From contig CM076955.1 in assembly GCA_039566865.1 (NCBI GenBank), positions 6,264,501 through 6,328,500 on the forward strand: 64,000 nt of DNA. The letters run 5' to 3'. This document shows positions 40,601-50,600 of the stretch, piece after piece. The notes under the pieces are model-generated. The model worked only from the letters and a program-made list of their open reading frames with translations, did no database searches and was not told the DNA's origin. Made by a program: the position numbers and the translations under genes. The stretch is from Aurelia coerulea. Taxonomy: Eukaryota > Cnidaria > Scyphozoa > Semaeostomeae > Ulmaridae. How positions within the stretch are numbered: position 1 is the first letter of the stretch; the number at the start of each line of letters is the position of its first letter.

Positions 40601-43576
40601 TGGAAAGAAAAGTATAAGACTTACGATCCTCCCTCTAAAAAGTTGCAGACTGCATCATCTCTTTTTGAAACAAGATGAAAAGTTTCTCTTATTATCTGTT
40701 GCATCATATCTTCACTCTACATGGAAACAAAATGATAATCTAATCAACTTAAGAATACCCTGTCCTATACAGAACAAGCACATCAACATTATCAAGCATA
40801 CATACTGTAAACTGAACTTTTTAGTCTCAACACAACTTTGCAAGCAAATATATCTGGACTCAAAAGTCACATTAAGTCTACTTTTTGCTTTGCTATGATC
40901 CTGAAGATATTCTCTTTACGACCATATATCAAGATGACTGTTTTTATAAAATTTGATTTTTCAGATAGTTTGTATTTGCTTCCTTTTTCTTTGCATTCGG
41001 ATCACTTTGCGCTTGTACACCCAAACCAAAATGAAGGAATTCTTAGAAGTCCAAATTTATTGTAGACAATGCCAACTTGAAAGATCATAACTTCAAAACA
41101 TAGGCGTAGGAGATATGGGGCTGGGGGGCTGCAGCCTCCAATGTCAGAAAAATTTGCAAAAATCAGCCATAATCGGGTAGAAATCCGCCTCAAGTCAGGC
41201 AAAAAATTCTCAAAACAATGGATTTTTTGTCGGGCAGCCCCCCCCAAATTTTATCTCCCCCTACGCTGATGCTTCAGAACTACCCGTACTATAAGCTAAG
41301 CTAGGAAAGCTTGGAATTCCAAGAAATTTCCTAGGAATCCAAGCTTTTCAGCCAATCCAAGGAATGCAAACGCTCGGAAAACTCGGAAAATGAAGATTTG
41401 AAGCGACTGGGTTCCTAGCTTTCAAGGATTTCTCAGATGTCTTCACCAAGGTTTCTAGGAATTTTCAGAAATCCTTCAGAAACCCAACATCAGGCAGATT
41501 GTGAGCTTTCTCATCAAGTTCCAGATGGGAAAATGATAAAAAACATTGTAAAAATCCAAACATTGTTGATTTGCATGCTACAGTAAGCTAAGTTGTTACT
41601 CCACATAGAGGTGCAAAATTACACAAACTTCTGAACTCGTATGACATTCTTTTTGTAAAAACAAAGCTAGTGGGCACAGCAAGTCCAAAAATACTCAAAC
41701 TAAAATCGGATGAATCTTAAAAAACTAATTGGCAACTACTATCTACAATCTACAATATTAATCTCCAAAAAGACTCAGCCCAAGACGGAGATACACGATA
41801 CTCGCACTACATCACACCTACTTTACCTAACCACATATAACTACATACGATATGTTAAATGGTTAGTAGTTTTGGCACAAGGGCACTTGGTCAATATATT
41901 TTAGTTTGGCTGCATGGCTATGCATACATGCTACAGTTGAGTGATATGGCAGATATGACAGACTAATATCAACAGTAGGCTTGCGTAGTTTGCAATTTCA
42001 GATATCAAAGAGAGCAATACATGAACCTAAAGCTTTATATTGATCAAGTGACCTTAGGCCCCATTCACTTTGCTCCGTCTTTGTTAATATCCGTTTTTGT
42101 GGAATCCAAGCTACCCGTTCACATTGCTCCGTTTTTGTGAAAAAAAAAACGGAGAGAAAAACATCCGTTTTTGTCTATTCACATTGATCTGCCTGATAAC
42201 AAATATGGAGAGAAAAACCTCCGTTTTTGTGCGTTCGCATTGCTTGGTTTTTGTGAAACTCTTTCTTGAATATAGGAGCGTTTTCAAAAACCTCCATTTT
42301 TGTGCGTTCACACTGATTAAGTGCGTTTTCAAAAACCTCCGTTTTTGTGGATATCCACTTTTGATATTGTTTTTGAAAACCTCTGTTTTTGTGGCGTTTT
42401 TGTGCGGATCAGTGTGAACACTTTCACAAAAACTGAGGTTTTTCTCCCCATTTTTGTACAAAAACGGAGCATTGTGAACTAAGACCAAAAGAAAGCAAAA
42501 ATAATTCTACTTTCCAATTTGCATTTCTTGGAACGTTATCCCCGATGTTATCAGGCACGGATTTCTTTCCAAGAAATTTCCCAGGAATTCCTAGGATTTT
42601 CTGAGCTTTTAAAGTACGGGTAGCAGAAATAGGTGAAATACCAACTGCAATAAAATTGAGCAAAATTGAGATTTGAAAAAAGGAAAATAATGGACATTTT
42701 GCATGAAATAATCAATTTGCAGATCCAACTGACCCCTTATTCGTTGATGTCCTTTCATGATCAAATAGCCCAAACTTTCATATCATCATTATCAGTTTAA
42801 TTGTTGATGACACATATTTCTATCATATTATTATTTTGGAGCATTTCATGGGACAACTGCACTTTTAGTGGTCATAGGAAATTTCTCTCAGGGATATATT
42901 TCACCCATGGGGGGTACTCCCTAACTTCCAATACGGGGGGGGTCCATGCCACTATTTCTTTGCTGACCCCTAAATATCAAGCCTGGTGTTTTGGGGACCC
43001 CAAATATTGAGTCTAACGTTTTGGAGACCCCAAATATTGTTATCTATTTCTGGGGTCCCAGAAATGTTTTTGAATGATTTCAATTTGAGCTTCTTGACTT
43101 TTCTCAGGTTTTGAATAATACCTAAACATTTATTTCATGATTCGCAACATCAGGGCCAAATTGCACGATTCTTCCTTTCTTCAGATTTGTGGACCCCAAA
43201 TATTGAATTTTTGTCCATGTTGTAATTCACAGACCCCAAATATTGATTGAACATAAAATTTCGGATCCCAAATATTGGCATGGACTCCCCCGTATTGAAG
43301 TCAATGAGTACCCTCCCCCCTGGGATATTTCATCAAATAAAGTACTAACCCTAGCTTCACCACCTTAAAAACCCCTTTTCCAAAACCTGACCCTTAAAAA
43401 CTACAGTCATCTCCTTATCTTGGGCCTAAAATATTCAGCCAGAGATTTTCATTTGTAAAAAGGCAAATATCATCCAATAATGAGTGTTTTTCACAGCTCA
43501 TACTTACATAGTGTGTAAAGAACTTGGAGAGCCTTGGCTTGCCATGATTATTGAACACCAAAATGGCTTTTATCAT
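28554..43576 (-). CDS. AP3S: AP-3 complex subunit sigma (6-exon gene, complete)
   Basis: CDS joins 43576-43508, 40716-40625, 36965-36854, 35136-35065, 29838-29731 and 28694-28554, giving 197 aa. Animal AP-3 sigma subunits are about 193 aa. All introns are GT..AG and phases agree. The product is the small subunit of the AP-3 clathrin-associated adaptor, which sorts cargo from endosomes to lysosomes and lysosome-related organelles. Diagnostic blocks: N-terminal [19 protein letters not shown], then [81 protein letters not shown] and KLEKQE, with a C-terminal tail [12 protein letters not shown]. The longin fold needs all exons and none is damaged. The start is the first ATG in the frame. Introns are full of MITEs and LINE pieces. 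Confidence 0.96.
29731..29838 (-). CDS. AP3S: AP3S exon 5
   Basis: Acceptor CGTTGCAG|GTTCATC and donor CAAGAG|GTTTGTAG (weaker than consensus), phase 0. Encodes 36 residues containing [19 protein letters not shown] and KLEKQE. Confidence 0.95.
30260..31655 (+). pseudogene. 5'-truncated LINE reverse transcriptase, frameshifted
   Basis: The sequence enters mid-RT at [14 protein letters not shown] and continues with [22 protein letters not shown] (catalytic ADD) and [11 protein letters not shown] to a C-terminal end at about 31429. A TAG after SNGK (near 30451) and a frameshift at about 30950-30990 kill it. The frameshift lies in a (TTCTAC)n run, so slippage is the likely cause. The 3' UTR has a GGAGGGCCCC...GGTTACCCTCC hairpin and an AATGAAATG tandem tail. 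Antisense to AP3S, intron 4. Confidence 0.88.
32230..33263. mobile_element. TA-target element with GCGGCCGC-type palindrome array
   Basis: CCGTGGCTAATTTGGAAAAT at the left mirrors ATTTTCCAAATCAGCCACGG at the right, flanked by TA (32228-32229, 33264-33265). Subterminal regions carry repeated GTGCGGCCGCA blocks in both orientations, unusually GC-rich for this DNA. Inserted in the Harbinger-like element. Confidence 0.75.
33540..35020. mobile_element. Decayed AAAGTTCCCA-family repeat copies
   Basis: Several segments share AAAAGTTCCCA(C/T)TTTTGAAAATTCAT or its complement (about 33555, 34410, 34980), and a GGCTCAA end occurs near 34216. A similar end, TTTCTGGCTCCTCCGGTA, lies at about 44251-44270. 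Boundaries are unclear. A (GATT)n/(GATGATT)n simple repeat lies at 34098-34168. Confidence 0.45.
35065..35136 (-). CDS. AP3S: AP3S exon 4
   Basis: Acceptor CTCAACTTAG|GTCTTC and donor GATAAG|GTAAGAG, phase 0 both sides. Encodes 24 residues, [20 protein letters not shown] plus HVDK. Confidence 0.96.
36160..36425. mobile_element. Half copy of a CCGGGTG-like element in AP3S intron 3
   Basis: The left end CAGGGTGTCCCAAAATAATT follows TA. The 93-codon minus frame inside shows no domain. No opposite end was found. Confidence 0.45.
36854..36965 (-). CDS. AP3S: AP3S exon 3
   Basis: Acceptor CATGTCAG|GTTGATTGG and donor ATCCAG|GTGAGTA. One base completes the split codon, then 37 residues [19 protein letters not shown]...LDLIQ, the most conserved part of the subunit. 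Confidence 0.97.
37033..37160. mobile_element. Half copy of family B (GGTGAGTCAGAAAAA) in AP3S intron 2
   Basis: After TA, CCGGTTGAGTCAGAAAAAAC is followed by GGCCACTGCTC, as in 55577 and 62773. Right end lost. Confidence 0.55.
37430..37625. repeat. Purine/pyrimidine strand-asymmetric hairpin
   Basis: GTCTCGCTCTTGATCAA pairs with TTGATCAAGAGCGAGAC (with one variable base at the inner edge). Between them lie a G/A-rich arm (GGGAGGGGAAAG) and its C/T-rich partner. Outer TGGACCA...CAAGTCCA bases resemble the smaller hairpin at 46508-46615. Confidence 0.65.
38154..38500. mobile_element. Half copy of a CCGGGTG-family element
   Basis: TA-CCGGGTGCCCAAAAAAG is present at the left end only. A 75-codon open frame follows (38271-38498), basic in composition, with no recognisable domain; it could be a transposase remnant. 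Confidence 0.45.
39000..39361 (+). pseudogene. CR1-like LINE 3' fragment
   Basis: The translation around 39010-39263 parallels the last ~90 residues of the ORF2 at 10118-13024: NPSFLWEFF..., LWN/VWN block, ending CNCRICK. The 3' UTR ends in CCAACTGTAAATAAA, then an (ATT)n tail. 5'-truncated, in AP3S intron 2. Confidence 0.85.
39702..40565. mobile_element. Harbinger-like MITE with a copy of itself inserted
   Basis: The outer ends GAGGCGCTTTACATGAG and GAGGCCCTTTACATGAG (inverted) lie 864 bp apart. Removing the inner element plus one TTA leaves 430 bp. Outer flanks are TTT and TTA. The arms are saturated with the 10-bp palindromic motif AACCCGTGTT and its variants, probably transposase-binding sites. 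Confidence 0.88.
40060..40490. mobile_element. Inner, inverted copy of the same MITE
   Basis: 431 bp with ends GAGGCCCTTTACATGAG on both sides, flanked by exact TTA (40057-40059 and 40491-40493). It is the reverse complement of the outer element. Its own sequence GGTGTAAGCCTTC shows the uninterrupted target of the outer copy. Confidence 0.9.
40625..40716 (-). CDS. AP3S: AP3S exon 2
   Basis: Acceptor TTTCCATGTAG|AGTGAAG and donor GGATC|GTAAGT. Encodes 30 residues ([16 protein letters not shown]...FLEGG) plus two bases. The self-nested fold-back at 39702-40565 ends only about 60 bp downstream of the donor. Confidence 0.95.
41103..41270. repeat. Hairpin MITE in AP3S intron 1
   Basis: GGCGTAGGAGATATGGGGCT pairs imperfectly with ATTTTATCTCCCCCTACGC; the inner GGGGGGCTGC pairs with GCAGCCCCCC. 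Confidence 0.6.
41280..42623. mobile_element. CTACCCGTACT element with 5-bp target duplication
   Basis: The left end CTACCCGTACTATAAGCT mirrors right AGCTTTTAAAGTACGGGTAG. Exact 5-bp repeats CAGAA flank it (41275-41279, 42624-42628). Palindromic GGAATTCC/CCTAGGA blocks lie just inside both ends. A Harbinger-like MITE (42057-42479) is nested in it. Confidence 0.75.
42057..42479. mobile_element. CTCCGTTTTTGT MITE (Harbinger-like)
   Basis: Ends GGCCCCATTCACTTTGCTCC and (inverted) GTTCACAATGCTCCG. The interior is repeats of CTCCGTTTTTGTG / CACAAAAACGGAG. Flanks are TTA and TAA. A second copy runs off the window at 63872. Confidence 0.7.
42904..43324. mobile_element. CCCATGGGGGGTACT element with 8-bp target duplication
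   Basis: The left CCCATGGGGGGTACTCCC and inverted right CCCAGGGGGGAGGGTACT are flanked by exact ATATTTCA (42896-42903, 43325-43332). The interior holds repeated CCCAAATATTGA units. Related in style to 7439-7788. AP3S intron 1. Confidence 0.8.
43508..43576 (-). CDS. AP3S: AP3S exon 1
   Basis: ATG at 43576-43574. Encodes 23 residues from MIKAILVF to FFTHY and ends at donor TAT|GTAAGTA, phase 0. The frame stays open upstream without another ATG. Confidence 0.95.
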
Positions 43577-43886
43577 CTTGACAAAGCTGTGAGAAAACTC
43601 TCCTCGGCTTTTCAGCTTCCCCTTTTGGCTTCCAGACTCCAAATTGGAGTCACTTTACTTCATGTATGACACTTTATAACCTGCGCACAAACTTTACTTT
43701 CTGCTGCGAAGGAGAGCTAATTGCCTCAATGGTTCGGACAACATTGTTAAAACTGTCCGTAACAGCCTAAAGGTAAAACCTTTTATGCTCGATCCACAAA
43801 ATAAGATAGGTGAAAGATCTTAAATAACGGGGGTGGGGGTTACTTGACTTTCCTTATTTATTGAGAACGTTCATCTGCACACTCAT

Positions 43887-43995
43887 CACGTGCAAACCTT
43901 GGATCACGTGCACCTGATAGCAATTGGATGATTTCCGTGTGCTTCGGCACTTTCCATTTGAGTGACATAGACTAAAAACGTCAATCTGCCACGTG
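43887..43995. promoter_or_regulatory. Cluster of three CACGTG E-boxes upstream of AP3S
   Basis: CACGTG at 43887-43892, 43905-43910 and 43990-43995, about 310-420 bp upstream of the AP3S start codon, with AAAATGGCGCC close by (about 44004-44014). CACGTG is the core of MiT/TFE (CLEAR) and MYC-type sites. A lysosomal-trafficking gene is a plausible CLEAR target; this is an inference. Confidence 0.45.
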
Positions 43996-44265
43996 CGAGG
44001 ATTAAAATGGCGCCTTCGCAAGTGGGGTGGAGACTGAAAGAAAACATAGAGTATCAACGTATCAATATAAATTTATTTTTCTATTCAGAGTTTCCTACTA
44101 CAGCCCGTGAAAAAAGCTAAGGAACAACTGACTTGGCATTATTCCAAATACAAATTATGTTATTACTTGTTTTGAGATCTTCAAGAGTAGACTTATTAGC
44201 CTTATTAAGTACTTGTAGTGCTACGGATTTTCGAAAGTGGGAACTTTTTTCTGGCTCCTCCGGTA

Positions 44266-44573
44266 TTCTAATGTCGGAAGTGTAGAGTTCATTTAATTTT
44301 GCTACAATTTTGCTGAACTACTTTTGAGGGAAACTTATTACGTTGAGTCCTAGTAATCGCTACCACCCAACCACCCTACTCGCTCATACAAGCCTAGTCC
44401 AAGCATGAGCAAGAACGATGGGTGGGTTGTACCCTGGGTGCCAGAACCAAATTTAGAAGATGGGTGGTAGCGATTACTGGGACTCAACGTAATTAGTTTC
44501 CTTCAAAAGTAGTTCAGGAGCCCTTGTAGCAAAATTAAATGAACTCTACACTTTCAACATTAGAATATAAAAA
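44266..44573. mobile_element. 308-bp fold-back hairpin
   Basis: ATTCTAATGTCGGAAGTGTAG...TTTAATTTTGCTACA pairs with TGTAGCAAAATTAAATGAAC...CATTAGAAT. Inner blocks GTAGCGATTACTGGG/CCTAGTAATCGCTAC also pair. Confidence 0.75.
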
Positions 44574-45084
44574 CACTCATGTAGAAACTATTGATAGCAA
44601 AATATCCTAAAGAATCTATAAATCTACGTACCAGCCCCGGACCTTAGATTCTTATCAAAAAGAGTGCACGGTCGGCGTACCCGGTAAAATTGACTTGATA
44701 CTGCTGTAAAATATAGGAGATACGAAAGAGGAATATCGGCAGTCTTCGTGTTTCCTTCACAATATTTCGGCAAATTACTTCAAAATTCACAGCATCTACT
44801 CCTCAAATTTACAAATCAACTGCTGCATAAATAAAAACATTTTACAGAGTTTAAACACCAGACCCTTGTATAAAATACATATTCCTGCGTATATACAATG
44901 CTTCGTATTAAAACTGGTGTGAGTTTCATCAGATATAATACTTCGTCAATATTTTAAATCTAAATTTGGCTTTGGCACCCAGGGTACAATTTCTCAAGAA
45001 TATATCATTCAAATGTTACAGATTATTTCCAACAACGTCCTTGTATAAAATGAAATTAAGCTCTTCCCAAAAGTGCAACAACTA

Positions 45085-46309
45085 ATGCGTGTCCTAGAAA
45101 AAATTATACAGATTTGGTTGGATCCAGCGAAGTGAATGTATCTTGAATCAAAATGGCTAATCCCTATCAAAATGTCCCTTGATAGTTAACTTGAAAACAG
45201 ATACCTCGTTTGTGGGTATTGGTGCTTTGAGAGCGAAAATATTGATCTTGCAAGTTCAAATTTGCGTCTACCTCCAAAACCAGATCTTTGGCCTAAGCAT
45301 GGCCTAAGCAAATTCTTGAAGCACATCGAAATTATAAACTAAAATTGAACATAAATTAGAAAAACGTACAATATGGGCGACTTCTAGCAAAAAGAATATG
45401 ATAGGATCTAATATTTTTGAAATTTCATTAAGGCTATCGTTGATCTATTCGCTATGCTTCCAGAATTGGTTTTGGCCAAAAGGCCAAAGCCCTATGATTT
45501 GGAAGTGGAAGCAAATTTGAATTCTCAAGAGAAACATTTCTGCTCTCATTCTCAAAGCACCAATGCCAACAAAGCGGCAACAAACTACCGGGTGTCCCAA
45601 AATGATGTATTATCGTTTGATTGCTTATAAGTCCATGACCAATTAACCGATTTTCAAAAACTTCATTTTATCCAATTGCCGAAAGGCTAAATTGTATTCG
45701 AGGATGTTTGTTGTGGTTTAGGCCGATGTCTTCAGGTTGAAAAGAAGATCGATAAACCTGCTCAAATTCAGGCCTTATATGGCATGAAAAGGAAACGGCC
45801 TACTTTCCCAGTCAATATTTTATATGTGATGCAAAAGGCTGAACTTATATGTCGTTCAGAGAATATACGTCGTTCAGAGAATACGAATTCAGTTAATACT
45901 GAGTTCAGAGAATACGAACAGGAGTTCAGCCTTTTGTGTCACATCTAAAATATTGACTGGAAAAATAGGCCGTTTCTTTCTCATGCCATCTAAGGCTTGA
46001 ATTTGAGCAAGTTTATCGATCTTCTTTTTGACATGAAAACGCCGTGGTAAAAAAACAATCAACATCTTAAAATACAATTTAGCCTTTAGGCAATCAAACA
46101 AAACAAAGTTTTTGAAAATCGGTTCATTGGCTATGGACATGTAAGCAATCAAACAATAATACATCATTCTGGGACACCCGGTAGGTGTCTACTTTCAAGT
46201 CAACTATCGAGGAAAATACTGTTAAGGCATTGCTTAAAGCTAAATTCACATCGTTGGATCCAACCACATGTGTCTACATTTTTACTATATGGACTGGACA
46301 CCCTATGTA
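45085..46309. mobile_element. CCGGGTG family A element split by another family
   Basis: The left half (45085-45585) and right half (46184-46309) together match the family A layout (GTTAACTTGAA, ACCAATGCCAACAAA, CAACTATCGAGGA). The outer ends are decayed (GGACACCCTATGTA). A 594-bp element separates the halves. Confidence 0.75.
45588..46181. mobile_element. CCGGGTG family C fold-back, nested
   Basis: Ends CCGGGTGTCCCAAAATGATG and (inverted) CCGGGTGTCCCAGAATGATG, flanked by TA on both sides (45586-45587, 46182-46183). The two ~290-bp arms make up almost the whole element. Both read similar peptides (KKKIDKLAQIQALDGM on the minus strand), explained by mirror symmetry. Confidence 0.88.
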
Positions 46310-46507
46310 CATCATGCTCTCGAGACTTCGCTTGCTAAAACTATTACTCAAAAATCTTTTGTATGCTGCATGATCAAAATTCTTTGCAAGATAATTCTGA
46401 GTAGGTCAAAAGACCTTTCCTTGTCCAAGGCAAATAATTGTGTGAAGCTGTGGTTGACATGGAAACCATATTGATAAAATTAGAGCCATGAAAGTTTTGG
46501 ACTTGCT

Positions 46508-46615
46508 ACAAGTCTCTCTCTTGTCAGCAAAAGACGCAAAAGGTAAACGCAAGCTCATTCACATTGTACATCTTACGACTCGCGCAGAGAAGAGAGAGAG
46601 ACTTGTAGCAAGTCC
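46508..46615. mobile_element. Small MITE with GGACTTGC ends
   Basis: TGGACTTGCTACAAGTCTC pairs with GAGACTTGTAGCAAGTCCA. Nearby AAAGTTTT/AAAAGTTT may be a target duplication. Its ends resemble the outer ends of 37430-37625. Confidence 0.6.
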
Positions 46616-46619
46616 ATAA

Positions 46620-47343
46620 AAGTTTGAGACCTTGATTGGTCATTGCTTTTTGCCAGCCCAAAAACCTCATTTTGAGAGCGAAGTTAGATGAACAAAACAT
46701 CCCTGTCAAAGGATAGGCTCAGTGGGCGAAGTGGATCAATCTTTCTACACGGGTGGGCCCCAAGTTTATGATGGCCCATCCACCCTCATGATGACGTCAT
46801 ATCCTGTTTAATAATATAGTTCTAAAAAAAGTTCAATTGTAGACCTATTTTAAGGGCTTTTTACGAAAACTAGACCCTGTTTAAGGGAACTTTCCTTTGA
46901 TAAACCCACTCCTGTAGCTGTGAGGGACACATATCTGTCAGTTAATCTTACTGAGAACCTCTAGGATCATTCGTCAACATGTACGAGACAGCTAAGCAAG
47001 AGTTTAGCAGTATTATGGCCATATTTTCAATTGTTTAGCAGCTCTCCAGCAGTAGGATAAGCTGACCTTTACAGTAATATTTTTACCAAAATATACTAAT
47101 TAGTTCCAATTCGCAGTACTTTAGCAATACAATAAACAGAACTTAAGCGGTACAGGAGTCAGGTAGCAGTACAATAAATCATGTACCGTTGATGTACTCT
47201 TGAATTACTTCTACCTTACAAGTAGTAGGGCTAAAGTATGGTTATATTTCAGCTAAGCTTAACATTACTGTTTCGGACAGGAAGGTGGTCTCCTTCCCCG
47301 ATATCCAACTACACTACAACTCTCTCTAATATACACTTTGTCC
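46620..47343. other. Gene-free stretch downstream of the polycystin gene
   Basis: No gene seen. On the minus strand this is the 3' flank and probably the 3' UTR of the polycystin-1-like transcript. Confidence 0.35.
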
Positions 47344-47640
47344 CTACTCTCGAAACATTCTTTGGTTCCGTGTGGCACTTGCTAAATTCTCAAGCTTACT
47401 ATAAAATTCATCCTCAAGGAATTCGTCATGTTCTAACTGTTGTACATAGCATAAGATTTCATCAGTACTTGGGGTAAGCCTGCTCAGCTGCCGTTCTCTG
47501 AAGTAACGTGGTACATGGCTGTATGATGCCATACCGTGAGCCGAAAGCCATTGGTCTGAGCCAAGTGAAATGGTCTGTTGTGACATCGCCAAAGTGTCTT
47601 TTCTTTTAGGGACAGTAACGCTGAATTTCACACGCTTTGT
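47344..47640 (-). CDS. Polycystin-1-like terminal exon (cytoplasmic tail)
   Basis: Acceptor CTTTCTATCTTTCAG|ACAAAG, stop TAG at 47346-47344. Phase 0 matches the preceding donor. The join [13 protein letters not shown] recreates a basic KVRF-like segment expected just after S6. 98 residues: Ser/Thr-rich, then an acidic helical end ([20 protein letters not shown]). No clear long coiled coil. Lower confidence than the other exons because it is 2.2 kb away and poorly conserved. Confidence 0.75.
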   Translation of the reverse strand, partial: TKRVKFSVTVPKRKDTLAMSQQTISLGSDQWLSAHGMASYSHVPRYFRERQLSRLTPSTDEILCYVQQLEHDEFLEDEFYSKLENLASATRNQRMFRE

Positions 47641-50600
47641 CTGAAAGATAGAAAGATCGAACGTTATCTTTTTCGGTTTGAAGAAGGAAATAGGTGAAGG
47701 TGAAGTTGCGGCTTTTAGCGCCAAGCGCTGGGATCACAGCAGTAGCTAAGCGCTAATTGAGTCGGCGAACCCTTGCCATGACGCTCAAATGGTGGGGCTC
47801 TACCGGGTATCGAACTCTATCCGCTTGACTGTTCTGGCTGCAAAGTCAGAGGATTATACTACTGCGCCACAACAATAACCATATTTGAGTTCATCCATCC
47901 CTGTAACTTGAGTCCGCGATCCCTTGCCATGACAAGCCAGTGGTGGGGCTCTACCTGGGGTCGAGTCCTGTCAGGCTGATCGTTGTGGCTGCAAAGTTGG
48001 AGGATTACGCCACTGTGCCTCAACACTGCCTTCAGTTAGTTAAGTGTTTCATAAAGTCACCTCCTTAAAACTTGTGTAGCTTCTGAAGAACATTGTGTCA
48101 TCCCGGGTGTATCATATGCCAATGGCTTCTTTAAGCCGTGTTCAAACCAAATGATTTTCAATAATCGAATGATCATTTGCTAGATTCGGAATTTTAAGTA
48201 GCCACACCGTTTAGCATTAACATCAAACAAAGTTAATCATTTCAACTTTTCATCCTTCAAAAAGAATTCAGTCTTTGCATGCTAAGAATTTTTTTTGAAC
48301 AAAACTTTTTTATATTTATAGTTTCAAAATCTACCGACTTATGAAACGATTATTCCAAACAAACTATGGCTAGACATTCACACACTGAGAGATTAGTTCA
48401 AATTTCTGCGATTAACCGCCAACGATTATTTCAGATCGCGTGGTGTGAACATTGTTTTGGCTTCTTTTGGCGTAAACAACGAAAGAGTTCGCTACCTTGG
48501 TTTTGGAGCTGTTTTTTTACATTTACAGCAAGACTAGTCGGTCGTAAAACTTCATTATCTGCAAATCGCTAAAAGTTTTTTTTCAGTAATTTATTTTGAG
48601 TGGGCAGGAAGTATATCTAGCTACTTAACGCTAATTTAAGCCCACTGTGCATGCCGCATCCAGGCACGGGACCCCTAGTTTAACGTCCCTTCCAAAGGAC
48701 GGCGAGGTGAGTTGCGAAGACAAGCCTCCGAGGTCACCCATCCGGAGTTTGACCCCACTCGACCGAGCTTAACTTCAGATTAAGCCTTTCGGCCACTCAC
48801 CCCACAAAGTGTAGTTGTTTACTGTCCTGTCAATCAACGAAATCGCCAATTGTTTTGTACTGTCCTGTCAGTCAACGAAATCGCCAATTGTTTTGTACTG
48901 TCCTGTCAGTCAACGAATGCTATTGCTACAAAAATGCCCTTGTTTGTAAAAAATATATAATATGGAAGGTTCATCAGGACGAGACCCTGTAAAAATTACC
49001 TAGCATTTCAGGGGCTAAATTCTATTACGCAAGGCAGAAATATTAGGAAAATTTGGTCGTGATTTTACGCCTGATTTGAAGGTTCCTTGAAGGGATATTC
49101 TCAAGAAAGTCCTTCATAATTTCAGAACCGATGTAACAGATTTCAGTCAGGTATTTGTTTAAATATATTTGAACAGGTCTACAATTGCATAATATACTTT
49201 CCAATATCATTGCCTTGATATCCACGAAGGAGTGGCCTTTAAAATGGGAACTGTTCATTTTTCAATCATCTGGTAAGAGCATCTTGTATGTTACATTCTT
49301 ACTGTTTACTGTTTTGTTAGATAGTTGGCCTTAATCAGCAAATGAGCCGTATGTCCTTTTCAGCATCGTAATGAATGAATGAATGAATGGATGGATGGAT
49401 GGATGGATGGATGGATGGATGGATGGATGGATGGATGGATGGATGGATGGATGGATGGATGGATGGATGGATGGATGGATGGATGGATGGATGGATGGAT
49501 GGATGGATGGATGGATGGATGAATGGATGGATGAATGAATGGATGAATGAATGAATGGATGAATGGAAGTAAACGAATTAATGGGATGAAATTAATGAAA
49601 TGAAAGATTGAATGAATGGAATGGGATGGGATGGGATGGGATGGGATGGGATGGGATGGGATGAGATGAGATGAGATGGGGTGGATGAAATGGGATGGGA
49701 TGGGATGGGATGGGATGGGATGGGATGGGATGGGATGGGATGGGATGGGATGGGATGGGATGGGATGGGATGGGATGGGATGGGGTGGATTGATGGATGG
49801 AAGGGATTAAAAAATGACTGAATAAACAGATCAATAAGAGATTAGCCTACCGTTTTCTTTTTCCTCTGCGTGAATCTATTATAAAGATATTTGATAAACT
49901 CTTTATGAAGTCTCTGATGTCCTGATAAATAAATGATCTTTCCATTCTTGAAGTAAGCACAAATTGTGGCTCTAAAGAATGAAAGAACGAAGGCCAGAAA
50001 GATGAAGATGTACAGACTGCTCCATGCTCTAAAAAGGTAACTTTGCTGCACGGCACAGTCCACTTCACTCATATCCCAAAAGTAAAATAAGAATGTGTAC
50101 AAGAAAGATCGCCAAAATGTGTGGAAGTTATAGCAGTATGCTCCAAAAGCCTGCGAAGAAATAAACAAAGAAAGATTAAACGAAAATGTGAAGAAATTTG
50201 TATCAAAGCCAATGCAAGAAAACGTACCTATTTCTTATGAGATATTCGTCAGAAAATCTTGGATAAGCTCGAAAAAATGTGAGATTTGATTGCCAAGCAA
50301 TGCCTTCCCGTTTGGCATGACAGCAAACATATCTCTGACAAACGTTTGCAAAAAAATGTTTGCGATTTGCAAAAAAATACCTGAAACATTTCACAAAAAT
50401 TGCACGACAAAAATCTCTGACTTCTGCTTGTCACGCAATCTTTCTACGGTATTATTGCTATGTTTATTGAGAAAAAATTCTAAATGGAAGATTGAAAGAA
50501 ACATACCAAGTAGCCCCACGATGCAAACGCGATGAGAACGATGATGAAACCAGCAGTGACTGTGAGGAAATGGTAGGCCACCCGCCGAAGTGTTGCACCA

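Noticed and set aside
47861..47880. tRNA gene in the 47.8-kb region
   Set aside because: A and B boxes are attached to a dispersed body and tail repeated at 53380 and 3247, so it is a SINE.
49592..49834. Pro/Ser/His repeat protein frame ([10 protein letters not shown])
   Set aside because: Simply the translation of the ATGGG microsatellite.
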